Source of the DNA: an uncultured Pontibacter sp.
GTDB taxonomy: Bacteria > Bacteroidota > Bacteroidia > Cytophagales > Hymenobacteraceae
Reading direction: 5' to 3'
Length of the DNA: 64,000 nt
NCBI RefSeq assembly: GCF_947492645.1
Contig: NZ_CANLMZ010000008.1
Coordinates: 496,001-560,000, forward strand
This document shows, piece after piece, positions 45,804 through 51,973 of this stretch. The translations under genes were made by a program, and so were the position numbers. Every line of letters starts with the position of its first letter. Within the stretch, counting starts at the first letter, position 1. Below the pieces are notes generated by a model. That model ran no database searches. It was given only the letters and a program-made list of their open reading frames with translations, and was not told the origin of the DNA.

Positions 45804-45944
45804 CATTTTATATAGATCGCAGTACATGCTGTAAAACCCACGCTCCGGTGTGGATTTTATATTTTGTAGTTGGCAGTAAGCCCCCTTTAAAGTAAAGGCA
45901 GCCACTAGAAAGGCTTTCGTACAACAAAGCTCTTCTTTTTAATG

Positions 45945-45952
45945 TACCTTTG
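45945..45952 (+). promoter_or_regulatory. -7 box upstream of hscB
   Basis: TACCTTTG, an exact TAnnTTTG match. It gives a transcript starting about 45958, either leaderless at an in-frame ATG at 45959 or with a 48-nt leader before ATG 46007. Confidence 0.5.
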
Positions 45953-46006
45953 TTAAGTATGAGCCGCTTCTTATGTATGGCTCACGAAATTCAAAACCTT
46001 ACGTTG

Positions 46007-46540
46007 ATGAGCAACTACTTCGAGTTTTATAGTATACCAGAAAGTTTTATACTTGACGAAAAGGCGCTAAAGAACACGTACTACAAGTTTAGCCGTGAAT
46101 ATCACCCAGACTTTTACGCCAACGAGCCGCAGGAAAAGCAGCAGGAAATTTTACAGCTGAGCACTCAAAACACCAACGCTTACCGCACCCTCTCCGACCC
46201 GGACCTGCGGATGCAGTACATTCTAAAAGAACACGGCATGCTGGAAGAAGGCAAAAACGAGCTTCCTGGCGATTTTTTGATGGAGATGATGGAGCTGAAT
46301 GAGGAACTGATGGAACTGGAGTTTGACTTCGATGCTGCCAAACTGCATGAAATTGGTGAAAAAAGCACAGGCGCCATGGCTTCTTTAGATGCCGACATTT
46401 TACCTGTACTGCAGCGATACCCTGACTTACACGGAGTTACCAAAGAAGAGGCCCTAGAGCAGGTAAAAACATACTATCTGAAGAAAAAATATTTGTTGCG
46501 TATTCAGGAAACATTATCTAAGTTTGCATCTCGTTCCTGA
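46007..46540 (+). CDS. hscB: Iron-sulfur cluster co-chaperone HscB
   Basis: About 177 residues from ATG 46007 (MSNYFEFYSIPESFILDEKALKNTYYKFSREYHPDFYAN), which gives the normal J-domain start. In-frame ATGs at 45959 and 45977 would add up to 16 residues without homology. J-domain with HPD motif (EYHPDFY), then the C-terminal three-helix HSCB oligomerisation domain that binds IscU (LPGDFLMEMMELNEELMEL). It hands IscU to the HscA chaperone. The 3' end contains the promoter of the next tRNA gene. Confidence 0.93.
   Translation: MSNYFEFYSIPESFILDEKALKNTYYKFSREYHPDFYANEPQEKQQEILQLSTQNTNAYRTLSDPDLRMQYILKEHGMLEEGKNELPGDFLMEMMELNEELMELEFDFDAAKLHEIGEKSTGAMASLDADILPVLQRYPDLHGVTKEEALEQVKTYYLKKKYLLRIQETLSKFASRS
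46495..46526 (+). promoter_or_regulatory. Promoter of tRNA-Leu(CAA) inside the hscB 3' end
   Basis: TTG (46496-46498) and TAAGTTTG (46519-46526) with a 20-nt spacer match the Bacteroidota promoter. The start would be about 46533, 19 bases before the tRNA and still within hscB. Confidence 0.7.
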
Positions 46541-46551
46541 CAGAGGAACAT

Positions 46552-46635
46552 GCCCAGATGGCGGAATTGGTAGACGCGTTGGTCTCAAACACCAATGAGG
46601 TTACACTCGTGCCGGTTCGACTCCGGCTCTGGGTA
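46552..46635 (+). tRNA. tRNA-Leu(CAA)
   Basis: An 84-base class II tRNA: acceptor GCCCAGA/TCTGGGT, D arm GCGGAATTGGTAGACGC, anticodon stem TTGGT/ACCAA with loop CTCAAAC (anticodon CAA), a variable arm and a T loop TTCGACT. CCA not encoded. It marks the boundary between core-like DNA and the AT-rich island that follows. Confidence 0.97.
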
Positions 46636-46692
46636 CTCTAAAACAAAAAAGCCCTGTAAATCAAGCATTTACAGGGCTTTTTTGTTTTAGAG
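46636..46692. terminator. 26-bp perfect hairpin after tRNA-Leu(CAA)
   Basis: Arms 46636-46661 and 46667-46692 are fully complementary around CAAGC. The inner part GCCCTGTAAAT with flanking A6/T6 runs makes it a strong bidirectional terminator. It starts directly after the tRNA. Confidence 0.92.
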
Positions 46693-46932
46693 GGATTTAT
46701 CTTCTTTAAATGATTCTTAAATGTTATATTTAAGAAATATCATTTAGAAAATTAAAAGTAGAATACCTTATAAGCTTATATATTCTAAAGCATATATAGT
46801 ATATTCGTTAATGCAGTTACGGTTATCTGCTAAAAACGACAATAAACAGTATGTTTTACTCCGCACATAGTGCAGATAAACGTCACGATGACGTTTACAC
46901 AGTAGTTAGCCAGTATAAGTAATTATAAAAAC
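46693..46932. other. AT-rich spacer with a 9-bp-arm palindrome
   Basis: No reading frame. It contains the inverted repeat TAAACGTCA (46877-46885) - CGA - TGACGTTTA (46889-46897), about 35 bp before the first cassette gene, followed by AGTTAGCC. It may be an operator or the decayed upstream recombination element of the cassette row. Confidence 0.55.
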
Positions 46933-47406
46933 ATGAATAAAGAGAAGACAGGGTATGAAAAACAGCTTTCAGACATTAAGGAACATGGGCTGCATGTTAT
47001 ACATGTTTTAGAAGATGAAAAAGGGCCTAACTTTTCTTACTCAGTAGGGCTATTTCACAATTATCAGCATCCAGAAATAATAATGATTGGTCTCAAAAGA
47101 GAACTAGCCCATATCCTAATCAACAATATCGCCTTTGACATCAAAGAAGGCAAAACATACAAGGGTGGACAGTTTTACTCTGATATATTAGATGATTTTG
47201 AGTGCCTAATGCTAGACGTAGAAGCGAAATACTATGATGAATACTTTGGTCAGGCAAGCAGATTTTATGAAAGCAATGATTTTCCTGTGCTGCAATGTGT
47301 TTATCCTACTGTGAGTGGGGTATACCCTTGGGAAGATAATTGGCCAGAAGACCTAAATTCTATCCAACCATTATTGGGTGAAATCAATAGTACCATCATC
47401 AAGTAA
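46933..47406 (+). CDS. DUF4262 domain protein
   Basis: A 157-residue protein of the DUF4262 family, function unknown. The N-terminal part EKQLSDIKEHGLHVIHVLEDEKGPNFSYSVGLFHNYQHPEIIMIGL and the HILINNIAFDIKEGKTYKGG block are the conserved core; the C-terminus has QCVYPTVSGVYPWEDNWPED. AT-rich, with codon use unlike the core genes, and no TATACTT word. It is the first of three orphan genes each followed by an attC-like element. DUF4262 genes often sit in accessory islands. Confidence 0.85.
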   Translation: MNKEKTGYEKQLSDIKEHGLHVIHVLEDEKGPNFSYSVGLFHNYQHPEIIMIGLKRELAHILINNIAFDIKEGKTYKGGQFYSDILDDFECLMLDVEAKYYDEYFGQASRFYESNDFPVLQCVYPTVSGVYPWEDNWPEDLNSIQPLLGEINSTIIK

Positions 47407-47413
47407 AAATATA

Positions 47414-47472
47414 GTGGCTAACCACACCCATAAGCCAGCTATGCCGCCTTATGGCCAAGTACGTTGTAGCAC
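47414..47472 (+). repeat. attC-like spacer element 1
   Basis: Ends GTGGCTAAC (47414-47422) and GTTGTAGCAC (47463-47472) are imperfect inverted repeats, resembling attC R''/R' boxes. The inside holds CCATAAG/CTTATGG (47428-47434, 47448-47454). ACGTT at 47461 is shared with the other two elements. Confidence 0.5.
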
Positions 47473-47478
47473 ATAAAA

Positions 47479-48060
47479 ATGAAAGAAAAAGACTTCATAG
47501 ACTATTGGAACAAAGAATATCCTGAAGCACATCCTATTAATCACGAACTAAAATGGATATATCAGGACCGATGGTTTAGAATTCACAGTCTGCCCGAATC
47601 CAAAAGATATGCTGATTCAGAAGACGAGTATAAAATCATACTTGACAGACAAAGGAAATTGTTTGAAGACCTAATAGGAGAAGGAGAAGAAATAGCTATT
47701 TCATTTGGGCTTTACACAGACGATATAACTAATGAAAACTACAAAGAACTGACAGACTTTTCAGAATTTCAAAAAGTCTTAACGATTGACCTACACAAAG
47801 AACGGCCTGAAGAATATGAAGATGTAATGTACTTTGACATTTTCGTAAAAACTGAAATATGGAAAAAGGATAGTAGAAACGAAATTCTAAAAGCCATTGC
47901 TGATGATGAAATTAGAGCAATGTTCGTCTGCCCTGCAAGAAAATGTATTATTGCGCCTTATGATGGTGGAGTTGATGTGATTGTTGACTCGAAGGAAAAA
48001 CGTGATAGGCTTAAAACTAAATATAAAAGTTGGCTATCTGGCCGAGAAGATGGGATGTAA
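47479..48060 (+). CDS. DUF3885 domain protein
   Basis: A 193-residue protein matching the DUF3885 layout: YPEAHPINHELKWIYQDRWFRIHSLPESKRYADSEDEYKIILDRQRKLFEDLIG and later ALRMFVCPARKCIIAPYDGGVDVIV-like text (here EIRAMFVCPARKCIIAPYDGGVDVIV). Some DUF3885 proteins have been proposed as immunity or orphan cassette genes; no function is known. AT-rich, no TATACTT word. It starts 72 bp after the previous gene; the attC-like element fills that gap. Confidence 0.8.
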   Translation: MKEKDFIDYWNKEYPEAHPINHELKWIYQDRWFRIHSLPESKRYADSEDEYKIILDRQRKLFEDLIGEGEEIAISFGLYTDDITNENYKELTDFSEFQKVLTIDLHKERPEEYEDVMYFDIFVKTEIWKKDSRNEILKAIADDEIRAMFVCPARKCIIAPYDGGVDVIVDSKEKRDRLKTKYKSWLSGREDGM

Positions 48061-48066
48061 AAGAAA

Positions 48067-48147
48067 AATTACGAGCTACAACAAAGTTCAGCCTTTATGC
48101 TCGGCTCCGCCTCGCCCATCGGCTGCACCAGCACGTTAGTAGTAATT
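48067..48147 (+). repeat. attC-like spacer element 2
   Basis: Outer arms AATTAC (48067-48072) and GTAATT (48142-48147), with CTA/TAG and AAC/GTT pairs inside (GCTACAAC at 48075; GTTAGTAG at 48135). The start GCTACAAC is the exact complement of the GTTGTAGC that ends element 1. The centre is GC-rich. Confidence 0.5.
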
Positions 48148-48161
48148 CTCAAATATAAAAT

Positions 48162-48776
48162 ATGGAGAAGCTTGAAATATATCATCCAGACAAGTTTTAC
48201 CCAAGCCGCACATTTATCATATATTCTACAGTAGTACTATTACTGTTTTTAAGCTTTATTCTTCAAGAGTTTGGATTCGACCATAACACGGCTATTTTTG
48301 ATGGGGTAGTTTATCTAGCTTTATTTTGTTTTATATGTGGAATGGTCATCAAGTTATTTTCTCTTGGTAAATACAAGCCTCTTTATGGCAAATTAAGTGG
48401 AGAAATACATTTTTTGAAAGACAGTATTAGAATTCAAGAAGAAATAATACCAATCGACAAGGTTGAAAAAATTGAATTTAAAGGATCGGATTGGCTGGGC
48501 CTTTTTGAACCTAATAGGTTTTCTCTTGAAAATGGCCTTTCCAATGGGACAAAAAACTGGCTTATAGTTTATTTGAATGACTCTTCACAAAGAAAAATTC
48601 GATTTCAAAAATTTGAAGCTTGTCAACTGGCGCTATTTCAAGAGGTCCTGTTAGAATATTACGTCAATGGAAAGATTAGTTATTTGCAGATGGTTGACAA
48701 TTTATGTCTTGAAACTCCAGAGGAATGGAATAGATTAAAAAGTCTGAAAAAAAGAACCACCACTAACAAAACCTAA
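48162..48776 (+). CDS. Membrane protein of unknown function, possibly PH-like
   Basis: A 204-residue protein with two transmembrane helices near the N-terminus (about 19-38 and 46-66), followed by a cytoplasmic beta-rich domain (KPLYGKLSGEIHFLKDSIRIQEEIIPIDKVEKIEFKGSDWLG) resembling bacterial PH-like membrane proteins, and a helical tail. No family is certain. AT-rich, no TATACTT word. Third orphan gene of the cassette row; its stop codon lies inside the third attC-like element. Confidence 0.7.
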   Translation: MEKLEIYHPDKFYPSRTFIIYSTVVLLLFLSFILQEFGFDHNTAIFDGVVYLALFCFICGMVIKLFSLGKYKPLYGKLSGEIHFLKDSIRIQEEIIPIDKVEKIEFKGSDWLGLFEPNRFSLENGLSNGTKNWLIVYLNDSSQRKIRFQKFEACQLALFQEVLLEYYVNGKISYLQMVDNLCLETPEEWNRLKSLKKRTTTNKT

Positions 48777-48832
48777 ACGTCAGTCTTCGCCCGACGGCCT
48801 CCGCCGCCGTTTAGCCAAATACGTTAAATACT
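48773..48832 (+). repeat. attC-like spacer element 3
   Basis: CTAAACG (48773-48779) pairs with CGTTTAG (48808-48814) around a GC-rich loop, followed by ACGTTAAATAC. It overlaps the stop codon of the preceding gene. Confidence 0.45.
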
Positions 48833-48846
48833 TAAAAAACAAGACA

Positions 48847-48866
48847 GCCAGAGAAAACCCTCTGGC
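48847..48866 (+). terminator. Small terminator hairpin after the cassette row
   Basis: GCCAGAG (48847-48853) and CTCTGGC (48860-48866) around AAAACC, followed by ATTTTC. Confidence 0.6.
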
Positions 48867-48942
48867 ATTTTCATTAATGTTCATCCTCCTTAAAGATAGC
48901 TGAGCATTCATTACAGGTAGAACGTATCAGAAAGTAATCTAT

Positions 48943-49440
48943 TTAATCTATTATTCCTGATTTTACCCAATGCACTTGTTGCTCATCTGATAGCTCTCCA
49001 AAAGAAAACTCATCTCTTTTCCCACCACAGCCCCTACTTTTAATAATGCGAAGATTTAAAAGTTTGTTAAGTTTCATCATTGAAAGGTTCTTCGTGTCTA
49101 CTTTCTTCGCATCAAAAGTAGAAGATGCTTTAAAACTTTCACCTCTCGGAACAATGCCGTTCCTACGTTGCAGATCAAGCCAATAATTCGAGGTCTTTTG
49201 CATATCCTAGCACTTATTAGTGATCATATGGAACAGAATGTTATCAGAGAAGATCCTGTTTTCAGTTTGTCGTTCAGCAACCCAGAGATATCGAAAATCC
49301 TTACTTCTCTTCTTCGTGTTATCAATAAACTTCCTGAGCACCTTAATAGCTTGCTGATCATTAACCTCATTTACAAAAGTGAGCGTGACGAGTGTTAGGC
49401 GTTTGTGGAGTCGGGGAAGAAGAAAGATACTTTGTTGGCA
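48943..49440 (-). pseudogene. Decayed HUH-type rolling-circle replication initiator
   Basis: The minus strand is open in one frame from 49491 to 48943 except for one TAG at 49209-49207. Reading through it gives LTLVTLTFVNEVNDQQAI, then FRYLWVAERQTENRIFSDNI, LFHMITNK, stop, DMQKTSNYWLDLQRRNG. The TLTF strand, the YLWVAERQ strand and the xxFHMI strand follow the order of rolling-circle Rep proteins (Microviridae- or plasmid-like), where the last is normally HxHxx; here the first His is Leu. The C-terminal third differs and may be a deletion junction. The 86-residue frame 48943-49203 is its 3' remnant. Family recall is from memory; no search was run. Confidence 0.6.
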
Positions 49441-49494
49441 GCTTATACAGTTATAATAATCTTTGTTATAACTACAAAACTTTATAAGTTCTTA

Positions 49495-49502
49495 TATTTT
49501 TG
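49495..49502 (+). promoter_or_regulatory. -7 box of the PAS gene, implying a leaderless mRNA
   Basis: TATTTTTG matches TAnnTTTG and ends four bases before ATG 49507. No proper -33 element was found. Confidence 0.45.
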
Positions 49503-49506
49503 TTGA

Positions 49507-50088
49507 ATGACTGATTTTGAAGAAACGAAAAAGCTGCTGGAGAACTCTACCTTCTACTACATCATTATTACAAACATGGAGGGAAGGTATACCTGCTATA
49601 GCAAAGCCTTTGAGCATATTTACGGGTCTGTTGTGGGGCAGCCTTACGAGATTACCATGCACCCAGATGACACGAAAGTATGCGAGGAGGTTTCCGCCAA
49701 ATGCTTCACTTATCCAGATAGCACCTTTCCAGCCACTATTCGCAAACACGATGGCAAAGGAGGGTACCTTATTACACAATGGGAGTATAAAGCAATGCTG
49801 GATGAGCACGGAAACCCCGCAGGCGTATTCTGCCTAGGCTATGACATTACAGATTATACTGCTTACCAAGAGCAACTCAAGGATGCTCAATCACTATTGA
49901 AAGAGATTACATTTTACCAGTCGCATGTAGTAAGAAGACCTCTAGCCAACATTATGGGCCTTGCTAAAATACTAGAGCGCATGGATTTAGACCAGAACCT
50001 TCGGAATATATGCAAGATGCTTATTGACAGCAGCCAGCAATTGGATGCTGTTATTAAAGAAGCCGCAGCAAAACAGGATATGAGCTAA
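49507..50088 (+). CDS. PAS domain protein with a histidine-kinase-like dimerisation segment but no ATPase
   Basis: A 193-residue protein. Residues 10-120 are a PAS fold (FYYIIITNMEGRYTCYSKAFEHIYGSVVGQPYEITMHPDD and a PAC-like GVFCLGYDITDYTAYQEQL). Residues 125-190 resemble a HisKA/DHp helix pair with a candidate phospho-His in YQSHVVRRPLANIMGLAKIL, where most kinases have SHELRTPL. The protein then stops; no HATPase_c domain is encoded downstream. It could dimerise with or inhibit a real kinase, be phosphorylated in trans, or be a remnant. No TATACTT word occurs in it. Confidence 0.8.
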   Translation: MTDFEETKKLLENSTFYYIIITNMEGRYTCYSKAFEHIYGSVVGQPYEITMHPDDTKVCEEVSAKCFTYPDSTFPATIRKHDGKGGYLITQWEYKAMLDEHGNPAGVFCLGYDITDYTAYQEQLKDAQSLLKEITFYQSHVVRRPLANIMGLAKILERMDLDQNLRNICKMLIDSSQQLDAVIKEAAAKQDMS

Positions 50089-50186
50089 TAGTACGGCAGG
50101 CTCTGCTTTAATATAGTTTAAGGCTTATGCTTTGATTTAACAGTTAAGCAACTAGTAAAATTTAAGAACAAAGTATAAACCTTAGT

Positions 50187-51113
50187 TTACATCGTCTCCT
50201 GAGGCAGCTTCAGTTCAAACTCCTTGCCTTGAGGCACCGTTAAGCTGTAGTCTTTTATCCAGGGGTTGTACAGGCGCAGGGTTTTATAGTTGGTACCTTT
50301 TTGCAAGGCAAAAGCAGGCAGGTCAGCAATAGTAGCGGTAACCTTAACCGAACGGGAAGGCAGCGGTTGATAGCCATGCTCAGCGGGCAGGTCAAAGTTA
50401 TACTTTTTCGGGTTGCCCAGTACTTCTATAAGCGCAAGTATGCGGAACATGTAGCGCGAGGTTTCGTCGTTTAGGTAGAGGTCGTAGTAAGAATTTACCC
50501 CTTGGCGCTCTAGTGCACGGCCAAGGCCAGCCATCCCCCTGTTGTACGAGGCAGCGGCATTTGTCCAGGAACCAAAACGCTCCCTGGCTCTTTTAAGGTA
50601 TTGCACGGCGGCAAGCGTGGCTTTACGCACATGGAAACGTTCATCAACCTCTCCGTTTACAATCAAGCCATAACCACGGGCAGTATCCGGCATCAGCTGC
50701 CAGAAACCAGCAGCACCCGCCGGAGAGGTAACTTGCCCAAACAGACTTTCTGCCAGCGCCAGGTATACAAAATCCTCAGGTATGTTGTTTTCCTTTAGCA
50801 GGGCCTTTATTTCTGGCATGTAGCGTTGCATGCGCTTCAGGCCTAAAAGCGTAGTGGCATGCAGATAGGAGTTCACAAGCAGTTCGCGATCCAGCCGCTC
50901 TGCCACATCCGGCACATGAAGCGGCACCGGCTCACCTGCAAAACTAAGAGAACTGGGCACAGCTGGCGGACTGAAAACCGGTTTCAGCGCGCTGTCATTC
51001 TCTGCAGCTACGTCTACGTCACCAGCTGGCATTATCTGCTGCTGGCTGCACAACTGTAGTGCCACCAAAATAATTAGTGTTACCCAAACGTATTTCCAAA
51101 ACTGCTGTAACAT
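50187..51113 (-). CDS. Membrane-anchored lytic transglycosylase (MltD-like)
   Basis: A 308-residue protein with an N-terminal hydrophobic segment (WVTLIILVALQLC, possible signal anchor or lipoprotein) and an SLT domain at about 95-225: ALAESLFGQVTSPAGAAGFWQLMPDTARGYGL (catalytic Glu in ALAES), AVQYLKRARERFGSWTNAAASYNRG. It cuts the peptidoglycan glycan strand with 1,6-anhydro ends. There are no C-terminal LysM repeats in recognisable form, only a beta-rich tail (LPAFALQKGTNYKTLRLYNPWI) that may be a decayed one. Stands alone. Confidence 0.9.
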   Translation of the reverse strand: MLQQFWKYVWVTLIILVALQLCSQQQIMPAGDVDVAAENDSALKPVFSPPAVPSSLSFAGEPVPLHVPDVAERLDRELLVNSYLHATTLLGLKRMQRYMPEIKALLKENNIPEDFVYLALAESLFGQVTSPAGAAGFWQLMPDTARGYGLIVNGEVDERFHVRKATLAAVQYLKRARERFGSWTNAAASYNRGMAGLGRALERQGVNSYYDLYLNDETSRYMFRILALIEVLGNPKKYNFDLPAEHGYQPLPSRSVKVTATIADLPAFALQKGTNYKTLRLYNPWIKDYSLTVPQGKEFELKLPQETM

Positions 51114-51463
51114 GGCTTTCTCCCTCCTATATGTAAACTGTACTTATCAAAACTTATTTTTTAAGATAGAGAAAAAACACCTAACCATCAAAAGAGGAAT
51201 CACTAGAGCAGGTAAACTATGTGATTTTTCTAGTTAATAACGGCCACGGCAGCAACTGCATACATTGCATGCAACAACTTTCAGGTTAAGCACCAGGGGC
51301 CTGGCTTTAGCGTATTTTAGTTCCAGGTACACCTGTTGTTAGCGTAAAGCACCTGCTAAGCCTATAAAAGTTGATCAAGCATGTTGTTCGTATTACCAGA
51401 CAAATCAGGAAACCGATTGAAGTATACAACATAAATTAAAGCGGGTAATCTTACCTGGCTAGC
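51114..51463. other. Gene-free spacer, 350 bp
   Basis: AT-rich at the left side, GC-mixed on the right. No reading frame over 40 codons that looks real, no RNA gene, and no strong hairpin. It should hold the promoter of the transglycosylase gene on the minus strand, but no clear TAnnTTTG box was seen. Confidence 0.4.
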
Positions 51464-51766
51464 TTACCGCCTTTCGATAACGATATACCTGGCCGAGTAG
51501 CCATTGCTTTTGTAGAGTAGCTGCAGCGCAGTTATTAGAGACTGCATGGCTGCATATTTCGGTTCCTGGCGGCTTAAGGAGCCAAGGTAGTTTTTGTACC
51601 CTTTTCCTTTTATCCGCCACAGATAATTTCTAATCTCAGCTTCCTCTATTTCCATCAATCCTTTTGCAAGCACAACGCGCTGCATGTAGGGCAAAGCAGC
51701 TTTCATACTTCTATAATCCGAAAAAGAATAAAGCCTGTAGTATGCGCTAAGATCAATATGATTCAT
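51464..51766 (-). CDS. Small protein of unknown function
   Basis: About 100 residues from ATG 51766 (MNHIDLSAYYRLYSFSDYRSMKAALPYMQRVVLAKGLMEIEEAEIRNYLWRIKGKGYKNYLGSL), or up to 109 residues from 51793. Helical and basic, no signal peptide, no family recognised. It is well separated from its neighbours. Confidence 0.5.
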   Translation of the reverse strand: MNHIDLSAYYRLYSFSDYRSMKAALPYMQRVVLAKGLMEIEEAEIRNYLWRIKGKGYKNYLGSLSRQEPKYAAMQSLITALQLLYKSNGYSARYIVIERR

Positions 51767-51973
51767 GGCTGCAAATATATCTGGTACAGGCATCAGAATC
51801 TATAACAACAGCTGAAATCTCCAGCTAGCTTCTATTTATAGATTAATTGCCTAAAAAAATCAAGAACCCGTGTTAGAAAAATTATGCAAAAACAAAATAT
51901 ATGAATATTCGTTATAACAATTATTATAATACAGCTATCTATATTATAATTTTTACGCTTATAGTACCACGCC

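Noticed and set aside
46552-46635. tRNA-Leu(CAA) as an integration site of a tyrosine-integrase element
   Set aside because: No integrase gene and no second copy of the tRNA 3' end were found downstream within the window.
49168-49398. A 76-residue plus-strand frame near the island end
   Set aside because: It lies opposite the minus-strand Rep remnant, whose translation has clear family-like strands; the plus frame has none.
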